DNA of 64,000 bases from the NCBI GenBank assembly GCA_951640165.1, contig OX621253.1, positions 33,673,969-33,737,968 of the forward strand, in the 5' to 3' direction. Within the stretch, counting starts at the first letter, position 1. Every line of letters starts with the position of its first letter. Position numbers and translations under genes: made by a program. Below, piece by piece: positions 22,151-33,800 of this stretch. The stretch comes from Pseudoips prasinana (lineage: Eukaryota; Arthropoda; Insecta; Lepidoptera; Nolidae). The notes beneath the pieces were generated by a model. The model did no database searches. It had not been told where the DNA came from and saw nothing but the letters and a program-made list of their open reading frames with translations.

Positions 22151-22880
22151 TGCCGTCATTAAGTCAAAATCCCCAAAAATCACATAGAAATTCTACAAAA
22201 AGGTATTTCTTGATGGTGAAATTAAGTTATTTCGGCAATGTTGGTGTATTTTTTGGTCTGAAGTCCAATCAAACCACTCTATTCAAGTAAGTTAGAATAT
22301 ATCTTTAAAAGGCAGTATTATTTTTACAAAGCTTAACACAGATTTAATTTACGTGAAATGACAGACTATGAGTGTTTAACTTTCAAATAGTCAAGTTGGC
22401 AATAAATTATATTAGTTTGTTTAACTGCACAATTCATAATAATATCATACATTAAAAATTAATGCTAAAATTAATACTAAACGTGACAATGTGCTGTTTC
22501 ATGGGCATTATTCTACCCTTTTTCAAGGATTTGTAATTTTAGTATTAGCTCTATATTTGTTTTATTGACATTTTTAATTCTTGATTAGGTAAGCAGGTTT
22601 AAAAACTTTGGAAGCTATTAGAGTGTTGTTAATCAATTCTATGACATTAATAATTTTAACTTTTCTTTAACCCACTTATGGGCTCGATTTAACAATCACA
22701 TTTTTTTCAATTTCATAAGTATAAAAATAATATTAAGTACCTAGACGCTTTTTTTAAAATGCTAATGCAATAATCTTTACATATCATAATCCTCTATTAT
22801 ATCCTACTATATTAAAATTATCTTGTTAAAGTATTAAAAGGTAAAATACCTTTCTGTTAATATGCCAACAAATACTCAAC

Positions 22881-23034
22881 TGCCTTTTGTTCAGTCTTGA
22901 TCCATTCAGCGGTTGCCTGGAAGAGATCGCACCTAGCTATAAGGCCGCCTTTGGCACAATCTTGATAACATGATCATAGTTCTTTATATGCACTATTTTT
23001 GCTGTACAATAAAGGGTTACTTACTTACTTATTA
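22881..23034 (+). repeat. 3' end of a lepidopteran non-LTR repeat
   Basis: The motifs CATTCAGCGGTTGCCTGGAA, GAGATCGCACCTAGC and AAGGCCGCC, then TACAATAAAGGG and a (TTAC)n tail, match a 3' end that I recall as widespread in Lepidoptera. No coding part is attached. Confidence 0.65.
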
Positions 23035-24225
23035 GGTTCAGATAATTGCGTTAAACTGTACAGATTATTACTTTAAGTTTTTATGAAGCTCATACTTTTG
23101 GTAGTAAAAAATATGCCTGTCCGTATTTGTAGACCTCAAAAACTTTTGAAACCGCATCTGTCCCAACCCTAGTGAATAAATCGGTATAAGAGAAACAGCA
23201 CTTGGTTTTTGTTGAAATACTACCTTTCTAACGCCCGAAATTAATAAACGATCCGCAATCTGTCAGTCAGTCCTATCTCTAGATTAGCTCTATCGCTATC
23301 TTGATCTTTACCTGCGTGCCAATAACAAAACATATCAATCCATCCATTTTGTGCCTAGAGATTGGGGTGCGATCCTTTCCCTCTGCAGCGTTCCGTTTTA
23401 TGCAGAACTCGGTAACTCAGGACACAATTATACCATTTAATTTAAGAAGAAAATTTATTTTTAAATATATTAACGATAAGTCATCAATACTGACTTATTT
23501 ATAGTTAGGTTAAAATGTTTTACTAGACGACTAGGGTATATAATAATAAAATGAAACTTAATTGGTCAAACATTATGTTTTGGTGGAACGGAACGTATCA
23601 AAATTGGACAAGCAAAACGCACGCCGGCGCCGTCGTCGCCGATCGGATCAAGAACAAACAAGCAGTACGTTGGTTGTTTGTTTTTGTTGCAAAGCATTTA
23701 TAACTAATATACAAATAATTACTTATTAATAAATATAATACCTATAATGGATTCTGATATGATAAGCAATAATTTTATTATTGATTTCTGGGTTTGTTTT
23801 ACAAATAATTTAAACAGTGACGTGAAGTGGTTGCCGCCGATGTTGTAAAGAAAAAAAATATTCTTATTATTTATTATTTATATGCAAAGCTATTTTGGAA
23901 TATAATGAACTATTTCACCAATTTATCTTTAGATCCAATTGTCAATCCACCGAATTTCTAGGTTTGCAACTTTAGATTGTTTTGGCTATCTAAGCTTATG
24001 TCAAAATTAATGGATTGGTTATTGGCACGTGCAACCTGTCATTTTAGTACAGAGGCCTATCTTTTTCTATGATCCGTCCTCCCAAAGATCGCTCGTTCGG
24101 AAAGATTGCTTTTTCAATCTGTGGATGCGTTATTGGCACGGTTTAATAGACAAATGGATCGAAATTGCTATCGTAGATAGCATAAAATGGATTAGGATCG
24201 TTTATTAATTTCGGACGTAATAGGA
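23035..24225. other. Intergenic, no gene seen
   Basis: The motif CGTGCCAATAACAAAACATA at 23315 recurs in inverted form near 24005-24025 (TGGATTGGTTATTGGCACG). This may mark the ends of a degraded inverted-repeat element. No gene. Confidence 0.35.
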
Positions 24226-24229
24226 CACA

Positions 24230-24560
24230 AAAAGTTAAATTAAGTAAATAGTTAAATTAAATAAATTCATAAAACATGTTACGTTGCAGCGTATAGGGCC
24301 CCACTCCTTTCCTAATATATAAATGACCTCTGGTACATGGAAATAAAAGATGCACAAATTTTCTCCTACACCTTTGGTACAGCCATTGTATTCCCGGGTT
24401 CCACTTGGCATGACGTCAAACAGATTACAGGAACAAGGGTAGCTAAAGTAACTCAGTGGCTGAAAATTAACTTTCTCACAATGAACACTACTAAAACCAA
24501 TTACATGTGCTTTAGTATAAGTAACCGAATACAACCAACTGAGGAGCTAAAACTAAAAGT
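24230..24560 (+). pseudogene. Reverse transcriptase fragment of a LINE, catalytic motif lost
   Basis: The plus-strand translation reads MEIKDAQIFSYTFGTAIVFP, then GSTWHDVKQITGTRVAK and WLKINFLTMNTTKTNYMCFS. This corresponds to the RT palm around the YADD box and the following segment of a Jockey/CR1-type element. The YADD aspartates are replaced (SYTFGTAIVF), and upstream the finger region is broken by a stop. It is interrupted on the right by a 141-bp inverted-repeat element. Confidence 0.7.
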
Positions 24561-24699
24561 ACAGACGCCAGCATATCCAGCTATCCCAATCTGTCAAATT
24601 TATTTTATAGATTTTCAACTTTATCACAAAAGCATAAGGTTCACTTTCAATTGGGGAAATTTGTCAGATTGGGAATGCTTTATGTTTTGGCGTCTGTAC
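24559..24699. mobile_element. 141-bp inverted-repeat element (MITE-like)
   Basis: The ends GTACAGACGCCA (24559-24570) and TGGCGTCTGTAC (24688-24699) are exact complements. Complementarity continues inward with gaps to about 40 bp per side (CCCAATCTGTCAAATT with AAATTTGTCAGATTGGG). It sits in the RT fragment. No transposase family could be assigned. Confidence 0.65.
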
Positions 24700-25145
24700 A
24701 TAAATATAGAGACCCATACAAAACTGTAACTGCCCTAGCATTACTAAAATCACTCAGAAAGTTATATTGAAGTGACAGTTGATCAATCATTATACCTACC
24801 TTACCTTACCTACAACTTGTACAAATAAATGGTAGGGTAAGAAAACTGAGCTGGATTTTTAGAACCAATAGTAACATTATTCCAAATAGCAGTTAAAACC
24901 ACTCCAGTAACCTTTGAAATTAAATCTAGAGCCCAATAAAAAAATTCATATTTTAAAAGCAATATACCAAGTGGTTATGATAATACGACAATAAATGAAA
25001 ACATTGACAATACTAGTTCATATGAACAATTGTAAGCTATCAAAAAAACCCTAACATCAAAATTAAAAAAAATAAAATTTCAAACAAAGTAAATGACATA
25101 AAAGTGGAAAGAAAATAGAACACCATTTATAAATGGTTCACTAAC

Positions 25146-25200
25146 CTGTGATACAGTAGCAACAGCGCGGTCCTGTAGCGACTTGATCTTTTGGCGCCAT
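25146..25200 (-). CDS. Candidate alternative first exon (MAPKDQVATG...)
   Basis: On the minus strand ATG at 25200 in a good context (ATAATGG) encodes MAPKDQVATGPRCCYCIT and is cut in phase 1 by CAG|GTTAGTG, a good splice donor (exon end 25146). It lies 160 bp downstream of the stop of the DD41D transposase on the same strand. Phase and strand agree with the candidates at 21754, 21506 and 30027. No domain can be named from so short a piece. Confidence 0.35.
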
Positions 25201-25358
25201 TATTATTAATGCTCAGTAAGAATAATAACACTGAATCACAAATGTTTTAACGAAATAATTAGGCACCTTTCACCCGCATGTTATTTATTAATCAAATTAT
25301 TAATCACTATCAGGATCACTGTTCAGTCACGTAGCTAGGTAGGTACCTATTAAAGTCA

Positions 25359-26450
25359 CTAAATTTTTCGTGTTTCAATATGGCCACCATTAACTCGAAT
25401 ACACAAACTGCACCGCCGTAGGAGATTATTCCTAACGTTTGACAAGAGGTCCCCGTTTGCAGCCATATGTTTTAATTTATTAAAAGATAAGATAATTCTA
25501 TCTTTTAAATCATCAACCGTATCAACAGCTGTTGAGTAGACCTCATTTTTGATGTGACCCCACAAGAAAAAATCTAATGGTGTGAGGTCGGGTGACCTCG
25601 CTGGCCACCGCGTTGGTCCATAACGGCCAATCCACTGCTGACCGAACACTTGAGACAAACGCTCTCTTGCTGACACCACTGAATGAGCTGGTGCTCCGTC
25701 TAGCTGGTACCACATCTGCCTGTACACATCAAGCGGAAGCTCATCCATGTACTCGGAAACGGGTCCGTTGAGGAGTTCTATAAACTTTTCACCATTTAAA
25801 TTTCCATCAATAAAAACCGGACCTATTATGGTATTTCTATGAATGCCAGCCCAAACATTGACAGCAAATCTGTACTGGTGCGAAGTCTCTCGTCCTAGAC
25901 GCGGATTCACGCGGCTCCAGTAACGTAAATTCTGTCTGTTCCATAACCCGTTTCTTGTAAATGTACTTTCATCAGTCCACATTACATTGTACAGGAAATC
26001 CGGATCCTCTAAATGTTTTGTTTCTATCCAGCGACAGAAGTTTTCCCTGACTGGTTTGTCTCGAGGCAACAACGCATGCAATTTCTTATACTTATACGGC
26101 TTCCGTTTGTCGCGTTTTAAAATTTTTAGTATAGTTGCATGGTTAACACGAAAATATCGACCTGCCCTACGCAAACTACACGTCGGATTGCGTTCAAAAT
26201 AATTTAAAATTCGTTCCTCAAGAGCCACTCTCGCACGTGGAGGAGTACTATCAATATGCGGGATTAAGGATCTATTTTCTCGTATCCTCTGGACAGCTTG
26301 GACAATAGTGCGCCCGTTGGTTGGACAAACTCGAGTGTCCCCAAACCTCTGTCGGTACGTCCGTATAGCCATAGCGGCGTTTCCTAAACACTCTCCATAA
26401 ATTAACACCATGTCCGTGTACTCAGGAGCTGTGTAATTGTGACGAGGCAT
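25359..26450 (-). CDS. Mariner-superfamily transposase with DD41D spacing
   Basis: This frame encodes 363 residues from the ATG at 26450 (MPRHNYTAPEYTDMVLIYGE) with no lesion. The N-terminal part carries helix-turn-helix regions, including ERNPTCSLRRAGRYFRVNHA. Catalytic aspartates are seen in VMWTDESTF, WYQLDGAPAHS and RSPDLTPLDFFLWG. I count 41 residues between the second and third, matching the rosa/DD41D lineage rather than mariner (34) or Tc1 (34E). Similar proteins are often annotated in insects as DUF4817-type. Terminal repeats were not found by eye, so it may be a solitary or degenerate copy, or a domesticated gene. Confidence 0.9.
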   Translation of the reverse strand: MPRHNYTAPEYTDMVLIYGECLGNAAMAIRTYRQRFGDTRVCPTNGRTIVQAVQRIRENRSLIPHIDSTPPRARVALEERILNYFERNPTCSLRRAGRYFRVNHATILKILKRDKRKPYKYKKLHALLPRDKPVRENFCRWIETKHLEDPDFLYNVMWTDESTFTRNGLWNRQNLRYWSRVNPRLGRETSHQYRFAVNVWAGIHRNTIIGPVFIDGNLNGEKFIELLNGPVSEYMDELPLDVYRQMWYQLDGAPAHSVVSARERLSQVFGQQWIGRYGPTRWPARSPDLTPLDFFLWGHIKNEVYSTAVDTVDDLKDRIILSFNKLKHMAANGDLLSNVRNNLLRRCSLCIRVNGGHIETRKI

Positions 26451-26459
26451 AATTAAAAC

Positions 26460-27950
26460 AAAAGAAAACACTAAAACAATAAAAACTAAACGTCTAACTT
26501 CGCACAATTCACTTACGAGTAACTATTAAACTAGATAAGTACCTATTAAAACGTTACGTGTCCTGTCACTAAAATAAGCGTCCAATATCGCACTAATTCG
26601 TCGTAGATAAGGAGTACAAAACAAACACACGAGCGACGGGCGGCGCCGGTACACAAAGGTGGTAGGTACTCGGCGGCGAATAACTCAAAGTATGTCCTGC
26701 GGCACTCGTGCGCTTAGAAAGCGATGACGCGTGAATCATCACAGGATTGTAGCGACACACTGACCGTGACCTAAATTTGTTGTTGCAATGTTTCAACAAG
26801 AAAGCGAAGTAACAAACGAAACTAGATTTATCTCTTTCGCACAAACCAATTTTTCTATTTCATGAGTGCTTACCGATGCGGGGGTCGTTAACCTGTCAGT
26901 ACTTCCCTATTAATACATACATCGTGTAGCAAATTTTAAAAACGAAAAAAAAATTCCTGTGACTAAACTACTGGATATATTCAAATGATTTTTTTTATGT
27001 AGTCTGAGAATGTCTTGAGGTATCCGTAGTTAAATTTATTGTCGTATTATCATAACCACTTTGTATATTAATCAAACTTTGCTTGCTGAGATGAAGCTAT
27101 AAAAACCTAGAGTTCTGAAAGAAGAAACTAGATATTTTGTTTTTTAGTAATTTTTAAAAAAAAAATTAGGTATATGTCATTAAATGTAAAATGGTAAAAT
27201 AAAATATATAATTCACATCCTGTTCTCACATGTAACTCACAGATGGTATAACGACACGGCAATATTATGGAGGAAAGGACTCTCATATACAAGCAAATAT
27301 TTGCTTAAAATGAGGCCCGCAATACAGTTCAGTGATTTTCTTAATGTTGGTTGTGACAATAAACTATTTACGTATTTTTATGTTATAGAAATCACTGAAG
27401 AATAAAGTGAATAATAATATAATGTCATTTGTGCAGTTGAGACCACTTAGCGTCGACATCTACATATTATTTTAACCATGAAAACGTCTTATATGACATG
27501 AGGTTTTTGTAGTGCTAAAAAATTCACTGACGTTGCGTTGACCAGTCAATAGTTCTACTAACAAATTATTTCGCTTAATTTTTCTTGTCCTGTTCCCAGA
27601 TGTGTAGATGATTTACCAGATTTACATAAAATCCGATGACAGTATTTATAATATAAGCTTTTAGCAATCTGGAAACCCCTTTGAGCATTAGCATATATAT
27701 AATATATACAATTACGGATATAATGATGTCCTCCTAGCCGAATTTCGGCCACGGCAGCCAGTCTCAATAGAGATTAGACATCTGCGCGGGACATATTATA
27801 GTGCACAAGTGTGTGCACAAACTACTCTGGTGATCCGATGGGACGCTTACCGACACGACCGGAAAGAGGTCAGGTACAGGACCGACGGCTTAACGTGGTC
27901 TCCGAGCCACGGAGGTATAATACCGCCAACTCCCAGACTGCGGACTGGTG
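26460..27950. other. Flank of the DD41D transposase and intergenic sequence
   Basis: The motif TACCTATTAAA is found on both sides of the transposase (25343 and 26540) in the same orientation, each near GTCACTAAA. These could be subterminal repeats. A GC-rich patch lies at 26630-26720. No other coding sequence is supported. Confidence 0.4.
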
Positions 27951-27954
27951 CTGA

Positions 27955-28070
27955 GAATTTTTTTTTTACAAATAAGTTCCAGAATCACTTATTGGCCCGA
28001 CGTGGATTTGAACCCAGGACCTCGTTTTCTGCGGGTGAACACGCTACCGCTAGACCAGCGAGGCAGTCGG
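27955..28070 (-). mobile_element. tRNA-derived SINE, minus orientation
   Basis: Read on the minus strand: CTGGTCTAGCGGTAGCGTGT, GAGGTCCTGGGTTCAAATCC, then GGGCCAATAAGTGATTCTGG and an A-rich run. The A and B boxes are intact, but the ends do not pair as an acceptor stem and a SINE body follows. Confidence 0.75.
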
Positions 28071-28970
28071 CCATAATAACTATACGGATATAATAAACGG
28101 ATATAATAAGTACTAAACAGTATCGCAAGCAAATGCTGCTACAAACAAACAAGTATGCAAAAAATATAAATCCAGTCAGTATATTTTATTACGTGTATAT
28201 TCTCATTTATTACTGCGCACAAAATTGGTAACATTTTGACTAAATTGAAATTTCTACATAAATAACCGATTTTATCTCAATGGAGATTAGAAATTCCCAT
28301 ATTCATGGATTAAATATTTAATTGGCAACACCAGGTTAAGTTGCGTATATACACGTACATATCGCTTCAAAGTGTACAAGTGTGCACGCACCATATAATA
28401 TCTTTGGCACGCACACACAGTAACAAGTGTGCCCAACTGAAATAAAGCTATTATATATTATATATATAGAAATTGCAGTTTATTACGATATATATTATTA
28501 ATATTAAAAATAATTGATTAACGTTCTCTTTTGTTGTATTACGAACTGATTCTCTAGGTAGTCCTTAATTTGCTCTTGAGATGTCGTTAGTTAATCTGAA
28601 CTATAATTTGCAGTACAAATTATTCTGATGATGTCATTATGTTCTAAAAAATAAAGAAGACTAAGATGTGGAAATAAATAGCACTAGAAAAGTAATAACT
28701 TGGATGGAAAAGAATAACCTTAAAACTAACAGATAAAACTACATATTATTATGAATAATTTCGTAATAAAAACTGAAATAACATGGATTTAACATCATCG
28801 CGTTATACATAATATTACATATAACGATAAACAAAACAACATTTGTTATCAGATAGTATAGGTACCTTTTCCTGGGATAGTTCTAGATTAGAGTTGTTCC
28901 TGGTTTAGTAAGGTAAGTATTGATAAGATATGTGGAAAAACTCAGTAGCTACATTTGATTATGATCTATT
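28071..28970. other. AT-rich intergenic, no gene seen
   Basis: Long AT-rich runs without coding potential, terminal repeats or tRNA-like elements that I can support. Confidence 0.4.
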
Positions 28971-28974
28971 TTTT

Positions 28975-29130
28975 TTAAGGCAGGCGGAATGCCTACTCTT
29001 ACCACCCGTAAAAAGTGTCTGCGGGCGGGTATGTCGGACTCGCACCGACTAAACCTACCTGCTGTGGACTTATCTTGGCGCCTGATGGGAGGAGCCCCGG
29101 GAACGCGGGTATGCTGCTCCGGTGCTCGCG
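28975..29130. repeat. Dispersed repeat, copy B
   Basis: It shares AAAAAGTGTCTGCGGGCGGG, GGACTCGCACCGACTAAACC, TTGGCGCCTGATGGGAGGA and CCGGGAACGCGGGTATGCTG with copy A at 8630-8990. It lacks the insertion seen there. It lies just upstream of a LINE C-terminal fragment in plus orientation, although no junction proves that they are one element. Confidence 0.65.
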
Positions 29131-29169
29131 GCGTATTTCTAACCTAACAAGTAGACTAGTCCCATTACA

Positions 29170-29580
29170 GGCTTGTCATGCTTAAGTACGTTCAATACTG
29201 CGTTTTAGTCTGCTTCGAGCATCTCGAAGCTGGTATGGGGAAACTGTGCATCTCGAAAGAGTTTTCATCGCACAAAAGAGGGTCGTACGTGCGATTTGTA
29301 ATGTAGAACCATTTTCATCATGTAAACCACTATTTGGGAAATTCTAAGTTCAAAACTAAATATCCTAATAAATTAATTATTCCTAGAATGAGAACGGAAC
29401 TTATATACTTACTTACCCGAAGCTGCTATCCGATGTGCGTTCAGATTTAGTTATATATAACAAGGTTCCTGACCAGATTAAAACACTTCCATTCATAGAG
29501 AAATATTTATGGTGGAGTAATTCTATTGGTCTGATTCGGAAGGGCTTTACCGAAGTGGTTATGAGAATAATTTTTATACT
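29170..29580 (+). pseudogene. LINE reverse transcriptase C-terminal fragment, decayed
   Basis: The plus-strand translation shows WYGETVHLERVFIAQKRVVR and AICNVEPFSSCKPLFGKF, then, in another frame, NKLIIPRMRTELIYLL and later NKVPDQIKTLPF. These correspond to the conserved C-terminal segment of Jockey/CR1-type RT proteins. Stops and shifts break it. Confidence 0.65.
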
Positions 29581-30026
29581 GTAAAATAATTAAGAACTTT
29601 TATAACCAAGTTTATTATAATAATATAATATTATTATAATATAATAGGTATGAAGATAAATTAAAAAAGGATTGTATATATACTTTATAACGTTTTTATA
29701 CATCCATAAACAAGACGCCTGCATGCTGCGGTATGCAAGCGGCACTCGTGCGACTGCGAGTGTAATAAATATAATTTTAATGGGGATTAGTCTAAGCAAC
29801 GGTGTTAGGTACATCTGTTGCATCTAAGTATATATATATGATATTATTCGAGAAAAGTATATTATTAACCTTTCTACTTCCAATTCCAACGTGAAATATT
29901 CTTTCCAGTCCCAACTTCTTAACTGTCTCTAATTAAAAATAAATTGAAAATACCAAATTCTTACTATCAATAGTCAGCAATATAAAAGGACTTGTTTAAA
30001 CGTGTGATGATGATTTGAATACTTAC

Positions 30027-30144
30027 ATTTCGTATAGTTAAGGTGATTTTCATAGGTCGCGTGCGCATAAGCGGGGACATCTCCGATCTCGACGACCCAC
30101 GTGACTCTCCGCTGCCGGCCAAAGAGAGGCGATCGTGACGCCAT
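30027..30144 (-). CDS. Candidate first coding exon (MASRSPLFGR...)
   Basis: On the minus strand ATG at 30144 (context AGAGATGG) opens a 39-codon frame, MASRSPLFGRQRRVTWVVEI followed by GDVPAYAHATYENHLNYTK. It is cut in phase 1 by AAT|GTAAGTA, a full-consensus splice donor (exon end 30027). An ATG 20 nt upstream (30164) opens a different frame, MQCASKRWRHDRL, which would end in phase 0 at the same donor. The GC-rich, unique-looking sequence and consensus donor favour a real first exon. I do not recognise the protein. Confidence 0.4.
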
Positions 30145-30714
30145 CTCTTTGACGCGCACTGCATCACTTCACAACCACACTTCACAACTGCAGCATGTCA
30201 TTTGATTTCTTTTATTTGTTATTCACGTCACTGAACTGAATCTATGTAGGTTTGTTTGAGTTACTTCTTTGGACGTTCTCGGCAGTTTAAAGAGGTTCTT
30301 GGACTAAAACTTGACTTGGACTGAAACTTGCACTATTGAGGCATTTGCAAAGCATAATACCCGTGTTTTAGGAATAGCTTGCTTGCTAGAGTTCCGCGGC
30401 CTAAATCATAAGTTAAGAGATTGTATACATATATCAATAGTGTCGTCAAAAACCAGTACCATGTTATAGCGAAATTTGCGCAATATTTGCAAATTCGTAT
30501 TGTAGATCAAACTTGGGATCGATAAGTGATTATCATGCTAATTTCTCTATTGATAGGATTCGGTACCTAAGATATGTAATAACCCCGCGTATGTTACGCC
30601 ACCTATATGAAGCAGGTAAAACTCTGTGCCACCACCTGTCAATTCAATGTCATCTAATATGATGTCAGTCTACGGCGGAATGGATGAGCTCGACTGAAGT
30701 TTATACAATAATTT

Positions 30715-30858
30715 GTCTCATTGGTCTAGCGGTGTCGTGTTCAACCGCAGACAATGAGTTCCTGGGTTCAAACCAGCATTGGGTCTATAAGGATTATAAT
30801 TGAACGAAATATTCGCGATCGTGTTGCACATAACACAGAGGTGTTGCACTCTGTGTTA
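30715..30858 (+). mobile_element. tRNA-derived SINE with a short downstream hairpin
   Basis: The head is CATTGGTCTAGCGGTGTCGT with B box CCTGGGTTCAAACC. About 50 bp on, TAACACAGAG (30831-30840) and CTCTGTGTTA (30849-30858) form a perfect 10-bp hairpin with an 8-nt loop. Confidence 0.7.
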
Positions 30859-30869
30859 CGTCATTCTCA

Positions 30870-33800
30870 TAATTCGGGGAAGCAAGTAGGTACGTCCCAC
30901 GTCGCGAGCTCGTCCTAGGAATTGTCGCTGTAGCCAAGATTTTGCCGTAAGCAGTTCCATACGGTACAAAAAACGCCTAATTATTCGGAAAGTATAAATA
31001 AGATTACTTATAGTAAAGAAGGGTGTCTATTCTTACTTTAGCTCGTACGCTAACACCGCACAAAACAAAGTATTCCATTTTCAATGGCCGTTTTTAACGG
31101 GCGGAGCTGGAGGTGCAAGACGCGCGCATTGCCGCATGTGTCCAGTTTCACTTTCGCCAAAGGGCGGCTATATGCATTATAGAAGTTTATTCATCGGAGC
31201 TATCGCGGTTATTTTTAGGTACGTAGTTCACCTTGGGGCTTGCTCCTCGACCAGACTGTGCACGTTGAACTTGCACACCCACTGACACGAAACATGCATA
31301 GCTAAGTGTGTAAGTTCCAACTAGCAATGTTTAAAACCAGATTGAAGTGAATAGAGGAGGATTCTACAATTTGCATAGTTTTGAACAGGCCTCATACCTG
31401 GCCGAGAAATTCCTATCTGCTATTTATTCCATGTGAACGTATTACTTAATTTCCTCCTTATATTTTAAGATTAGACCATACATTTTATAAATCAATGTAA
31501 GTAACTAACCGTTTCCACCTTATGGATATAATCATATAACTACTATTATGAAAAATATGAGCCTCCAAATAAATAAAGAAGCCTATTTCCAACTGCCGGT
31601 AAACCATTCTGGCAACATCAATAATAATTTTTTTTTTGTAGTTTTATAAAAATAAATAAATAGGATCATAAAATATAACACAATATGAACATTTGATTCT
31701 CGTATTGTTTTTTTTCGCACACGTAGATACACGGAGAGCGAGACGGTCACGGCTGAAATATTCCCCTTTAGTGAATTATTACTGCGTTACTATGATTTGA
31801 GAATGTAGTATACTTAATTAATGTATTGAAATGTTATAAAACCACAATTACCACAGTGATAATAAATGTGAGATGTTTTAGGATTGTAGTTATTTCTCAA
31901 TACCTCAAGGCATTCGAACGGTTGCGCGTGCGCCTAGCCAGCTTGGCGCGCAGCGCCTTTTACTCAAATGTACCTAAAGAAATATAAATAACTCTCTATA
32001 TACTCGTAAATGCTCAGTAGGTACTTGTTTTATTTAGTTAATTACGCGGTATCCATTGGTGCAGAACCAAGGCCAGAATATTAATTCGACTTGGTAACTG
32101 TTTTTGACTGAGTAACCAAAACTCATTCAAAACCAAACTTCGGAGGTCGAATTTTTTGATGAGAAGTATCTTATCAATTCTGATAACCGATTTATAAAAC
32201 TGAGTGTTCTAATTTAAATACATTGTAAGGTAATTAAAACAAGTAGTAGAAGGGTGGCCGGTTTGTTTACTAATCAACTCCCTGCGACATTATTATTAGA
32301 CACAAGTTACTGTTGATAACGTGTGAGCTAAGCGAGAGGTCAGTTTCTTTCGTAATCAATTGTCCGAGCAATCGATGATACATGTACAGTACTACTGTGG
32401 CAAGGCGTACCCGCTAAGGTGGTTGCACTTAGATGCGCACTTGCTATAATAATGTGGAAATCAAATTAATTAAATTATGTTCACGACGAGTCTGCACTCT
32501 GCACACACGTTCATTTTTACGCTTTTCTTCGACAATTACGATATAAAGGCAGAAATTACAACTTACTAATACCATTACTTAAATAAACTTATAATCTGTG
32601 ACCGTGGCGTCGCGCGTCGCACGGACTAAATGGTCCGCTAAAATACTACAAAGGTTGTTGTAATTTTAGATAATAAATAAGTTACAATAATAATTAGATT
32701 CTATTTAATCCTAGACTCTATCTATTGTCTGTAATGATTTCATTGATTGAGATTTTCTATATCCTGGTTTTATTAGATTGATCTGTTGAGTTTATATATT
32801 CTATTCTGAGAGCTAATTGAATAAATTGTCTGCCGTACATAGGCCTGAGCCAGGTGTAAGTCAGGTGGAAGTTCTTCATGTGGAGCCGTTAGTGTTTGTC
32901 TTGTGGACGAGTGAGGTTTGCTACGAGGTGAATAGGTGACAGCTTAACGATCACATCTGGAGAAGAAATCGTCCTAGGGCCTATTATTGCCATCTGCCTG
33001 CAAGAGCCGTGCTATTTCTACTTTAAGTTCGGTGTAATTGGATTGGATTAAGCATAGGTGCATGATGGTCGGCAAGGTTTAAGGTGTTCCTGGGTATCAT
33101 CAGTACATATACTTAGTAGATTAAACCACATTAACAAACACATCACAGAGTCATAGCTTAAGTAAGCACCCTATTATTCGTCCATGTTTAGCTCTTTAAT
33201 TTGGACGTTGGTAGGTCACGTGTCCTGTTAAATTGGGACGTGCGCACGCGCTTTGCGTGTAGTGTGTACGACAGAAATATTACATTCGTGTTGGTGTCGC
33301 GTAACTATTGTCATTATTATTCAACCGTCAAAAGTGTTTGTCGTCCGCGACATACGCGCATGCATCACTATGCACAGTACGCAGGTACGCTAGGTTGCGT
33401 CGTTGTATATACCTAAATCAAAAATATTGTTATTTATTTAATAACAACAAACTAATTATTTGGCCTAAATCGTTATAATACTGTAACGACGAAGCAACAA
33501 GGAAATAATTATAGCCTACCATTTTTTGCAATATAATTTATTGCAAATGAAACAAATAAAATGGCGCGAAGTAACTCACATAGGCCCGAGAAGGGAAGGG
33601 TCTTCCCTGTACCAAAGATGCCTATCCTGCGTATCCTACATGTGTATCATGTACCGATTGGTATGTTTACGGACCTCTTGGATCTTTGTTTACTAATTAT
33701 ATTGTCGTATAGGTATAATGCTATCACCGCATCTTCAGCGTAATCTACAGTTATCGTCACTACGTGAATCCCAATCGAGTTTGTTGCAGTCAGTACTATC

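Noticed and set aside
23311..24030. Inverted GTGCCAATAAC motifs as transposon ends
   Set aside because: The matching stretch is short and interrupted. The ends could not be defined.
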